A DNA stretch of 5,542 bases, taken from NCBI GenBank assembly GCA_003483345.1, contig DMWH01000181.1, positions 10,721 through 16,262 of the forward strand. Reading direction: 5' to 3'. Positions 1-5,542 of this stretch are shown piece after piece. Made by a program: the position numbers and the translations under genes. The DNA comes from Clostridiales bacterium. GTDB lineage: Bacteria > Bacillota > Clostridia > Tissierellales > Sedimentibacteraceae. The notes beneath the pieces are model-generated. The model was not told where the DNA came from and ran no database searches. It saw only the letters and a program-made list of their open reading frames with translations. Every line of letters starts with the position of its first letter. Positions within the stretch are counted from its first letter, which is position 1.

Positions 1-543
1 AAGGTATCTTTTTCAATAACTCACAAAAATTCAAAAGATGTAATAGATAATATATTAGATGGAAAACTAAACTATGGTATCGTAGGAGCAAAGTATTATT
101 CAGAATTATTGGAATATATAGATTTTTATGAAGATGAGCTTATTTTTTGCGCACCTTACAATAAATACCCTTCCGTTAAAAATGAGTACTTGGATATCAA
201 TATCTTGCTTTCGGAAAAATTTATTTTCAGAAAAACAGGGTCGGGTACCAGAAGATTAATTGAGCAGAGACTTTCGGAAAAAGGTATTGATATAGATAGT
301 TTAAACATCATTTCTTTCATCGACAGCAATGAAATGATTAAAAAAATGATTGAACTTGGATTGGGTGTAAGTTTTATTTCAAAAATGGCAGTTAAAAACG
401 AAATTGATTTGAAACTGGTTAAAGCCTTTAGAATAGAAGACTTGAATTTAAAACGAAGCTTCTATTTTGTTCACAACAAAAATAGAACCCTATCCCCTTT
501 GATAGAAGCATTTAAGGATTTTTTAACGCATTGGAAATACTAA
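1..543 (+). CDS. LysR-family transcriptional regulator, C-terminal effector domain (5' partial)
   Basis: The frame is open from the first base to the TAA at 541-543, giving about 180 residues. The N-terminal helix-turn-helix half lies outside the window, so an apparent ATG at 109 is internal. The visible part is a LysR substrate-binding domain: 'NILDGKLNYGIVGAKY' matches the G.LD.gi.g strand region, 'FIFRKTGSGTRRLIE' is the typical effector-pocket segment (F.r..GSGTR), and 'MIELGLGVSFIS' is the conserved late V..GLGi..l motif. The stop lies only 19 bp before selD on the same strand, so the two are probably cotranscribed. A LysR family associated with selenium metabolism is known next to selD in Firmicutes, and this gene probably belongs to it; that assignment rests on context, because the DNA-binding domain is not visible. 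The effector is unknown. Confidence 0.9.
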   Translation, partial: KVSFSITHKNSKDVIDNILDGKLNYGIVGAKYYSELLEYIDFYEDELIFCAPYNKYPSVKNEYLDINILLSEKFIFRKTGSGTRRLIEQRLSEKGIDIDSLNIISFIDSNEMIKKMIELGLGVSFISKMAVKNEIDLKLVKAFRIEDLNLKRSFYFVHNKNRTLSPLIEAFKDFLTHWKY

Positions 544-549
544 AATACG

Positions 550-558
550 AGGAAGTGA
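550..558 (+). promoter_or_regulatory. Ribosome binding site that fixes the selD start at 563
   Basis: AGGAAGTGA matches the full anti-Shine-Dalgarno complement AGGAGGTGA at 8 of 9 positions and ends 4 nt before the ATG at 563. It supports initiation upstream of the in-frame TGA at 611. The TTG at 650 has no comparable purine-rich sequence in front of it. Confidence 0.8.
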
Positions 559-562
559 AAAT

Positions 563-1603
563 ATGTCTTCAGATGAAATAAAATTAACTCAAATGACTAA
601 AAGTGCCGGGTGAGCAGCTAAAATTGGACCTGATGTCCTGGCACAAGTATTGTGCCATCTAAACTATGATAAAGATGAAAATCTTCTTGTGGGAATTAGT
701 ACTTCGGATGATGCCTCGGTTTACAAGATAAGCGAAGATCTTGCCTTGGTGCAGACATTGGATTTCTTTACACCGGTTGTTGATGACCCATATGTGTACG
801 GCCAAATAGCTGCTGCAAATTCACTGAGCGATGTATATGCAATGGGCGGCGAGCCCAAGTTGGCTTTAAATATCACATGCTTTCCCCTGGACTTACCTAA
901 GGAAGTTATAAAAAGTATTCTTCAAGGCGGGCATGATAAAGTCAAGGAAGCTAATGCCCTGGTTATCGGCGGTCATACAGTGGAAGATAATGAGCCGAAA
1001 TACGGATTATCCGTAACGGGATTTATACATCCCAAGGATGTAGTTACCAACAGCAATGCCAAGCCGGGAGATTGTCTGATTCTTACCAAGCCTTTGGGAT
1101 TGGGGATTTTAAATACAGGCATAAAGGCCGGCTTAGTAAGTGAAGAAGGATACAAAACCGCTGTCCTTACCATGTCTGAATTAAACAAATTTTCTAAGGA
1201 TGCTATGATGAAAGTCGGTGTAAACAGCTGTACAGACATAACCGGATTCGGTTTGCTCGGTCATGCCTATGAAATGGCTGTGGGTAGCGATGTTACCATT
1301 AAATTTAATTCTTCTAAAATACCGATTATTGAAGAAGCCTTATCCTTGGCAAGAATGGGTATTATCCCTGCCGGAGCTTATAAAAATATGGAATATATTA
1401 AGGAGCAAGTTAAAATTTCTAAGACGGTAGTTCAGGAAATAATCGACTGCATTTGTGACCCGCAAACATCGGGAGGACTTTTGATATCGGTAGAAAAAAA
1501 CAAGTCTCAATTACTTCTTGATGAACTTAAAAAAAGCAAAACACCCTATGCGTTAATAGGTGAAGTATTAGAAAAACAAGATTACAGGATAATTGTAGAA
1601 TAA
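563..1603 (+). CDS. selD: Selenide, water dikinase (selenophosphate synthetase), selenocysteine-containing
   Basis: SelD makes selenophosphate from selenide and ATP, releasing AMP and phosphate. Selenophosphate is the selenium donor for Sec-tRNA and for selenouridine in tRNA. The product is 346 residues, against 347 for E. coli SelD, if the TGA at 611-613 is read as selenocysteine 17. It begins MSSDEIKLTQMTKSAGU, and Sec17 and Lys20 align with E. coli Cys17 and Lys20. The second Cys of the E. coli GCGCK motif (Cys19) is Ala here. Other family motifs are DDASVY (Asp50, metal/ATP binding), SDVYAMGG (Asp90), GGHT near 137, TDITGFGLLGH (Asp225) and CDPQTSGG near 278. All continue in one frame after the TGA, with no frameshift. 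The ATG at 563 has a strong ribosome binding site. The gene lies 19 bp after a LysR-type regulator gene and is closed by a terminator. Identity is near certain; Sec insertion is inferred. Confidence 0.96.
611..613 (+). other. In-frame TGA read as selenocysteine (Sec17 of SelD)
   Basis: The TGA falls at codon 17 counted from the ATG at 563, in the context AGU-AAK. This is the position of the nucleophilic Cys17 of E. coli SelD and of the Sec of known seleno-SelD proteins. Homology is continuous on both sides of the codon and a SECIS-like hairpin follows. An ordinary nonsense mutation at exactly this catalytic codon would be an unlikely coincidence. Confidence 0.93.
626..638 (+). other. Small hairpin between the Sec codon and the SECIS candidate
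   Basis: GGAC (626-629) pairs with GTCC (635-638) around a five-base CTGAT loop. The stem ends at the base directly before the larger hairpin at 639-657, so the two could stack on each other in the mRNA. Its loop has no G in the first two positions, so it fits the bacterial SECIS rule less well. It may be part of a composite element, an alternative SECIS, or chance. Confidence 0.35.
639..657 (+). promoter_or_regulatory. Candidate bacterial SECIS element in the selD mRNA
   Basis: TGGCACA (639-645) pairs perfectly with TGTGCCA (651-657) around the loop AGTAT. An eighth pair, A646-T650, would leave a GTA loop. In either form a G is among the first two loop bases. That G (647) is 33 nt past the TGA. 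As I recall the bacterial SECIS model, it asks for a short stem, an apical loop with an early G, and roughly 16-37 nt between UGA and loop, and all of these hold. The element would bind the C-terminal domain of SelB to deliver Sec-tRNA. It lies entirely within the coding region, as is normal in bacteria. The pairing is seen directly; the function is inferred. Confidence 0.7.
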
Positions 1604-1612
1604 ACTGCATAT

Positions 1613-1640
1613 AAACCGGCTTTATCGCCGGTTTTTATTT
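1613..1640 (+). terminator. Intrinsic terminator after selD
   Basis: AAACCGGC (1613-1620) pairs with GCCGGTTT (1627-1634) around the loop TTTATC, giving 8 perfect pairs that run into the T-rich stretch TTTTTATTT. It begins 10 nt after the selD stop. The convergent MORN gene ends at 1644, so the same hairpin may also stop transcription from the other strand, although the U-tract is poorer in that direction (TTTATATG). Confidence 0.9.
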
Positions 1641-1643
1641 GTT

Positions 1644-2516
1644 TTAATTTTCTATTTCTATTATTTGGTTTATTTCATTGTTTTGTTCGTTACTGCCGAC
1701 AAAAATATCATTTTCCCAATATCCTTCTTCAACAGTTCCATCTATATAATATAAAACCCCTGATCCTTCCTTTTTCCCATCCCTATATTTCCCGACAAAC
1801 TTATTCCCGTTTGCATAGGTATATGTTCCTAACCCCTCCTTCATGCCGTTAACAAATTCACCTTCATATTTATCGCCGTTTGCATATATGGTTACTCCAT
1901 GACCGTTTATAAAATCATCTCTAAATTCACCTTCATATACATATTTATTCGGCACGGTAAATCTGCCGTGTCCATGCTGGTAATTTTCTTTAAACTCTCC
2001 CTCATAAACATCCCCGTTAGAATATGTATAAATGCCGAATCCGTCCATCATTCCGTTCTTCATTCCGCCTTCATATACAAAATTATTTGGTGATGTTAAT
2101 TTTCCATGACCATGAGGTTTATTTTCCTTAAAATCTCCTTCATAAACATCACCGTTTACATAGGTATAAATGCCGAATCCGTCCATCATTCCATTCTTCA
2201 TTTCACCTTCGTAAATATCGCCGTTCGGATATACTATTCTAACATTATTTTCGTGAATTACTGCTTCCGCTTCAATTTCTAAATCATCATTTTCACTAAT
2301 ACTTTCAATATCAGTTCCTTCATCATTTTTTTCAATATTGTTATTATCAGCATTTATTTTTATATTGTTTTCATTTTCGTTGCTTTCATCAGTGTTTTCA
2401 ATATTCTCGTTTACATTGTTATTTTGCTCCCCATTCTCAGGATTTTCTTCAAATTTATAGCATGATGACACTATCATTAACATAAAAACTAATACAATGG
2501 TAATAATCTTATTCAT
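1644..2516 (-). CDS. MORN-repeat lipoprotein
   Basis: The 290-residue product starts with a lipoprotein signal peptide: MNK, a hydrophobic core (residues 4-16) and a lipobox V-S-S-C with the lipidated Cys at 19. It should therefore be anchored to the outer face of the cytoplasmic membrane. Residues 20-90 are a low-complexity Asn/Glu/Asp-rich linker. Residues 98-258 hold seven MORN repeats of exactly 23 residues (consensus NGD.YEGEF..G..HG.G.YTY.), followed by a partial eighth to about 274 and an acidic/polar tail. MORN repeats form elongated beta-hairpin arrays, associated in various proteins with membrane or protein binding; no enzyme domain is present. GGAGG (2523-2527) lies 6 nt before the ATG. 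The gene converges on selD and is separated from the upstream transporter gene by a terminator, so it is probably transcribed alone. Its biological role is unknown. Confidence 0.9.
   Translation of the reverse strand: MNKIITIVLVFMLMIVSSCYKFEENPENGEQNNNVNENIENTDESNENENNIKINADNNNIEKNDEGTDIESISENDDLEIEAEAVIHENNVRIVYPNGDIYEGEMKNGMMDGFGIYTYVNGDVYEGDFKENKPHGHGKLTSPNNFVYEGGMKNGMMDGFGIYTYSNGDVYEGEFKENYQHGHGRFTVPNKYVYEGEFRDDFINGHGVTIYANGDKYEGEFVNGMKEGLGTYTYANGNKFVGKYRDGKKEGSGVLYYIDGTVEEGYWENDIFVGSNEQNNEINQIIEIEN
1950..2225 (-). repeat. Two tandem 138-bp units, each encoding a pair of MORN repeats
   Basis: Protein residues 98-143 (DNA 2088-2225) and 144-189 (DNA 1950-2087) are copies of the same 46-residue, two-MORN unit, identical at 35 of 46 positions. 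Both contain MKNGMMDGFGIYTY. At DNA level a 29-base run is identical at 2026-2054 and 2164-2192, exactly 138 bp apart. This points to a fairly recent in-frame duplication inside the MORN array. Confidence 0.9.
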
Positions 2517-2539
2517 AACCCGCCTCCAATACCAACCCC

Positions 2540-2565
2540 TTTATAATATATATTATTACCGTCAA
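2540..2565 (-). promoter_or_regulatory. Possible promoter of the MORN lipoprotein gene
   Basis: On the minus strand TTGACG (2560-2565) resembles a -35 box and TATAAA (2540-2545) a -10 box. The spacing is only 14 nt instead of about 17, so this is a weak call. The stretch 2541-2585 is very AT-rich and sits between the upstream terminator and the ribosome binding site, where a promoter is expected. Other -10 choices such as TATATT (2545-2550) lack a good -35. Confidence 0.3.
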
Positions 2566-2630
2566 TAATTAAATTAATAATAGCACTAATTCTCATTACT
2601 GTTAAATTATGCTAGCGTTTCATTTTCATC

Positions 2631-2659
2631 AAAAAAAACCATGCCTTATGATGCATGGT
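2631..2659 (-). terminator. Intrinsic terminator after the MFS transporter gene
   Basis: Read on the minus strand, ACCATGC (2659-2653) pairs with GCATGGT (2644-2638) around an 8-nt loop and runs directly into eight Ts (2638-2631). It lies about 31 nt past the transporter stop codon and marks the end of the minus-strand cluster. Confidence 0.88.
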
Positions 2660-2690
2660 AAAGAATAGTGATAAGGATTTTATACTGAAT

Positions 2691-3905
2691 TCAAATGTCT
2701 GTCTCCTGAATCTTGGAATTCTTTGCTTTTTTTAATGCAATAATAGTAAGCAGCATGTTAAAAATACCAAGGATTGTGAATGCAATTAAAATCATATCGT
2801 TTGAACCAGTTAAATCATATGTAAGATTAATTATAGGAGTTCCAATAGCTATACCTGCTCCAGCCAAAGCAGATGCTATCCCGATAATATCACTTAAATA
2901 TTCATCCCCTGCAAAAGCTGAAATGAACAAGGGTAATAACACTGTTTGAGAACTTAATGAAATGCCAAATAATGCAGCAAAAAACCACGCTATTAACTCA
3001 CTGTCAACAATAAGCAAAAGAACCGAGCTTATTACAAAAGATACTAAGCAAATACCGATAGCAAACTTAATTCCAATTCTGTCATAAACAGCACCGACTA
3101 AAATCTTTGACAATGCCATAATAAATAAAACTCCGCCTAATATTTTAGAAGCAAATAATTCATTTAATCCCCTGTCTATTAAATGAGACGGAAAAATATG
3201 AAGCCATGGCACCATTGAGAAACCCATTAAAAATATAACGGTAAGACCTATTATTACACTTTGCTCTTTTAATAACTGCCCGATTGTTTTTTTCTTAATA
3301 TTTAATTTTTCTTCACTATTTGTTGCATATCCGACAGGGTTTTCTTTGATAAATAAAGCAATCGGAATAATCAAAACAAACAAAATAATCGAAGTTAATA
3401 AATAAGCTTGTTTAAAGCCGTAAGTCAATATAAGGTAACCTAGTACAGGACTCATAACAGACCCGCCAAATCCGCTTCCTGCAGAAATCAAACCTAAGAT
3501 CGTCCCCCTGTTTTCAGTGAACCAGCTATTTATAAGCAGGGCAAAGGTCATCAAATTTGTATACGTTATTCCTATTCCAAACAAGACGGCGCCTATATAA
3601 AATTGAATAAGGTTAGTCGATTTGTAATAAACAAAGAAAGCCAAAACACATAAAATGGCTCCCAAGATAACTAAGTTTTTGATACCTAAGCGTCTGTATA
3701 ATCTCACAAAAGAAAGACTGGCAAAAATCATGAAAATTGATATAATACTGAAAATCAACGAGAATTCAGCTCTGGCAAAACCATAGTGATTGGTTACCGG
3801 AACAACATACAGACTGCCTGTATTATAAGCACTCCCAACATAAAAAAATGCAATAATAAAGCATAATACTGCTACAACATATCCATAGTTAAATTTTTTG
3901 TCCAT
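2691..3905 (-). CDS. MFS transporter, oxalate/formate-antiporter or monocarboxylate type
   Basis: The 404-residue product is a full-length major facilitator with about 12 hydrophobic segments: six within residues 7-187, a charged central loop at about 188-212 (KLNIKKK), and six within 213-392. Motif-A-like loops appear after helix 2 (RLYRRLGIK, 68-76) and after helix 8 (GAVYDRIGIKF, 261-271). The stretch 'NSWFTENRGTILGLISAGSG' (126-145) has the W-F-x(3)-R-G-x(3)-G pattern typical of the OFA/monocarboxylate branch, which moves small organic anions across the cytoplasmic membrane. The substrate cannot be read from the sequence. AAGGAG (3911-3916) lies 5 nt before the ATG. The gene follows the B3/B4-domain gene by 40 bp with no terminator between them, so cotranscription is likely. 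It is followed by a strong terminator. Confidence 0.9.
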   Translation of the reverse strand: MDKKFNYGYVVAVLCFIIAFFYVGSAYNTGSLYVVPVTNHYGFARAEFSLIFSIISIFMIFASLSFVRLYRRLGIKNLVILGAILCVLAFFVYYKSTNLIQFYIGAVLFGIGITYTNLMTFALLINSWFTENRGTILGLISAGSGFGGSVMSPVLGYLILTYGFKQAYLLTSIILFVLIIPIALFIKENPVGYATNSEEKLNIKKKTIGQLLKEQSVIIGLTVIFLMGFSMVPWLHIFPSHLIDRGLNELFASKILGGVLFIMALSKILVGAVYDRIGIKFAIGICLVSFVISSVLLLIVDSELIAWFFAALFGISLSSQTVLLPLFISAFAGDEYLSDIIGIASALAGAGIAIGTPIINLTYDLTGSNDMILIAFTILGIFNMLLTIIALKKAKNSKIQETDI

Positions 3906-3945
3906 AAAAACTCCTTTGCAAAAAAATGCTGCCTAAATTGAAGAT

Positions 3946-4647
3946 TTAAAATTCTATGGATGGATTGCTTATATCTACAAGATATTTCCTGCAGGTACCA
4001 TGAAACCTGTTAATTACTAAATATTCTATATCGCTCATAGCGTCATAAAGGGATGAGCCTTCTTCATAATCAAACCCTACAAGCTGGAAAAATACGTCAG
4101 TGCTTTCAAGAGTAAGCTTTCCTAATTCGCTTTGCCTCCAAAGCCATTTATATGTCTGGACTATGTTGCCGCTTGTGAATATCAGCTCCTTTTCTTCAAC
4201 ATCCTCATAGTTTTCAGCCCCGAAAGGTAAAAACACATCTCCCTTTCTGCTGTAACGCACCTCTAAATCGTCATGAATATCTTTTAAATCATGCCCGCCT
4301 AAGGATATTCCTCTTTCTATGGATACTGCATTGCATAAATCGACTAAGGCATTTATAACCGGCAGCTGTCCGCCTTTTGCTATTCTTTTGAACATTGCTT
4401 CTACGGAAGGAAGATATTTATTTGGATTAATACCTGAATTTTTCATAACTTCTCTGTACAGCTTCACATTTATCAAATCCCTAATTTCATCAGGCTTAAC
4501 TTTATTTCTGAATTTGGCTTCTGCTCTTCTCAGCCTTTCTTCATCCTCAGGCCTTGTCTCTGAATTTCTAATGTTATTGCCTATTAATATTCCGAATTTT
4601 ATATTAGGATTTAATTCAAACACAGACTTTTCAATTGTATATTTCAT
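3946..4647 (-). CDS. B3/B4 tRNA-binding domain-containing protein
   Basis: The 233-residue soluble protein resembles the stand-alone B3/B4 domain family (COG3382 type), related to the editing region of the phenylalanyl-tRNA synthetase beta subunit. Typical pieces are 'LPSVEAMFKRIAKGGQLPV' followed by NALVDLCNAVSI (79-110), then GGHDL (117-121), the GDVFLPFGA segment (136-144) and a tryptophan-rich WLWRQSELGKLT stretch (168-179). In PheRS this fold hydrolyses mischarged Tyr-tRNA(Phe). Whether stand-alone members edit or bind tRNA or amino acids is not established to my knowledge. The N-terminal 75 residues are charged and helical. GAGGAG (4655-4660) is 7 nt before the ATG, supporting this start. 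The gene lies 70 bp after the E2-like gene and 40 bp before the transporter gene, all on one strand. Confidence 0.82.
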   Translation of the reverse strand: MKYTIEKSVFELNPNIKFGILIGNNIRNSETRPEDEERLRRAEAKFRNKVKPDEIRDLINVKLYREVMKNSGINPNKYLPSVEAMFKRIAKGGQLPVINALVDLCNAVSIERGISLGGHDLKDIHDDLEVRYSRKGDVFLPFGAENYEDVEEKELIFTSGNIVQTYKWLWRQSELGKLTLESTDVFFQLVGFDYEEGSSLYDAMSDIEYLVINRFHGTCRKYLVDISNPSIEF

Positions 4648-4717
4648 TTTTTAACTCCTCTTAGTTATTCTGCCTCTCTACCATAGAGACTGCTATTTTT
4701 CCACGTCCGGATTTTTA

Positions 4718-5542
4718 TTAAGCAAATGCCTTTTTAACTTTTTGGTCTTTTGGAACTTTTTGAATAAGCTCTGATTCCAATAATCTAGGATTGCTGATAT
4801 ATTTCTCAAAGAGCTTAAAGGACCTTGCATAATACACACCGTCACATATTCTTTCATCCATTGTATAGCCTATTTCGCAGCATTTTTTAACAACAACCTG
4901 GTCATTCTCTACTATCGGAATCTTCACTGTCTTGCCTAATGCAGCAAATAAGCCTGTTGTTCCAAAATCATAAAGATGATGATAGATATACTGAGTATCT
5001 ATTGACTTTAAGTAAGTAAAAAACATTGTGGTATGAAAGGGGCTGGCATCAATAATACTTTTTGGAAGTAAGTTATACTTATCCATCGCTTTTAGAGTTC
5101 TAACCAATAATTTCTTCACAAACCCGGGCATCGACATTACTCTTTCAGCAAGCTTGTCGGTATTATTATCTTCACTGTAGGATAATGCCTTAGCAATGTC
5201 TTTATCTATAATTTCAGCAATTTCAAAAATAGTTTCTTTTCCGGTAAATTCAAATTTTACGGTTGTTTCTTCCCCGTCATCTCTAAGTGAACGTTTTACA
5301 GCCATTGAAACATAAATTTTTTCTCTCTGATAAATTTGATTGTTCATTACAAAACGGTTAAGCTGCGGTCTTTCTGCAATCACTCTTACGTAAGCGGCTA
5401 TGAAAACATGCATGTAACTAAAACTATAACCGCTTTGCTTTTTTTCTAAAATATATTTATCAATACTTTCCGCCGGAAAAATCTGCTTAGAAAAATTTTG
5501 AGCATCGCTTCTTTTTTCCATGACATAAGGTATTATTTTCTC
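4718..5542 (-). CDS. 2-oxo-acid dehydrogenase E2-like acyltransferase-fold protein (5' partial)
   Basis: The frame stays open to the window edge: before the Met at 5521 it reads E-K-I-I-P-Y-V. That Met has no ribosome binding site and falls inside a conserved 'PY.M..R.DAQ' segment, so the true start lies outside. The 274 visible residues resemble the catalytic domain (CAT-like fold) of lipoamide acyltransferases. Counting from the Met at 5521, MHVFIAAYVRVIAERPQLNRF (37-57) is the early helix, SPFHTTMFFTYLKSID (160-175) the central strand, and DERICDG (222-228) the active-site motif, followed by a typical end, ARSFKLFEKYISNPRLLE. The canonical motif is DHRxxDG, so the catalytic His is Glu here while Asp227 and Gly228 remain. 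No lipoyl domain is visible in the part shown. It resembles a family of lone E2-like proteins I recall from gut Firmicutes. It may be a non-classical acyltransferase or a non-catalytic relative. Confidence 0.85.
   Translation of the reverse strand, partial: EKIIPYVMEKRSDAQNFSKQIFPAESIDKYILEKKQSGYSFSYMHVFIAAYVRVIAERPQLNRFVMNNQIYQREKIYVSMAVKRSLRDDGEETTVKFEFTGKETIFEIAEIIDKDIAKALSYSEDNNTDKLAERVMSMPGFVKKLLVRTLKAMDKYNLLPKSIIDASPFHTTMFFTYLKSIDTQYIYHHLYDFGTTGLFAALGKTVKIPIVENDQVVVKKCCEIGYTMDERICDGVYYARSFKLFEKYISNPRLLESELIQKVPKDQKVKKAFA

Noticed and set aside
109..111. ATG... start for a short 144-residue protein at the left end
   Set aside because: The frame is open back to base 1 and the upstream codons encode conserved LysR effector-domain sequence, so the Met reading at 109 (a TTG) is internal.
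650..652. TTG as the start codon of selD
   Set aside because: It exists as a start only if the TGA at 611 is taken as a stop. It lacks a good ribosome binding site, lies inside the SECIS hairpin, and would remove the catalytic N-terminus.
973..1239. 88-codon open frame on the minus strand inside selD
   Set aside because: It is antisense to conserved SelD sequence, with no ribosome binding site or recognisable protein features.
1899..2093. Plus-strand open frame inside the MORN gene
   Set aside because: It is a by-product of the repetitive MORN coding sequence on the other strand.
1950..2225. Regular repeats considered as a CRISPR array
   Set aside because: The repeats are coding, in multiples of 3 (69/138 bp), diverged in a protein-constrained way and lack unique spacers. 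They are MORN units.
4319..4654. 111-codon plus-strand open frame opposite the B3/B4 gene
   Set aside because: The minus-strand frame has clear family motifs and a ribosome binding site. The hydrophobic plus-strand product is its complement artefact.
4675..4689. Hairpin TCTCTA-CCA-TAGAGA in the gap between the E2-like and B3/B4 genes
   Set aside because: The stem is a perfect 6 bp, but no U-tract follows on either strand, so it is not supported as a terminator. It may be chance or an mRNA processing/stability element.
5519..5521. ATG as the true start of the E2-like gene
   Set aside because: The frame continues to the window edge with family-like residues (IIPYV) and there is no ribosome binding site before this Met.

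Overview
The window is AT-rich DNA from a low-GC Gram-positive-type bacterium, probably an anaerobic member of the Clostridia/Tissierellia. The indications are strong AGGAGG-like ribosome binding sites, A/T-ending codons, a lipobox-type lipoprotein, and a selenophosphate synthetase that itself contains selenocysteine. I cannot name the species.

Region 1 (1-1640, plus strand): the C-terminal effector domain of a LysR-type regulator (5' end outside the window) is followed after 19 bp by selD. The selD reading frame contains an in-frame TGA at codon 17, exactly where the catalytic Cys/Sec of SelD lies. A 7-bp hairpin starting 25 nt after the TGA fits a bacterial SECIS element. A caller that treats TGA as stop would lose the first 29 residues and place a false TTG start at 650. 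A strong intrinsic terminator closes this unit, so selA and selB do not follow selD directly.

Region 2 (1644-2516, minus strand): a convergent gene encodes a predicted lipoprotein with an Asn/Glu-rich linker and seven to eight MORN repeats. Two of its repeat pairs arose by a 138-bp tandem duplication.

Region 3 (2631-5542, minus strand): three genes in one direction form a likely transcription unit. In transcription order they are a stand-alone protein related to the catalytic domain of 2-oxo-acid dehydrogenase E2 (5' end outside the window, catalytic His replaced by Glu), a B3/B4 tRNA-binding-domain protein, and a 12-helix MFS transporter of the oxalate/formate-antiporter type. A U-tract terminator follows the transporter.

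The selenium unit is the best-understood part: selD makes selenophosphate for Sec-tRNA and is itself made by Sec insertion, so its production depends on its own product. The minus-strand cluster has no function I can deduce. No mobile element, tRNA, rRNA or CRISPR array was seen, and there is no gene-free stretch longer than about 175 bp.
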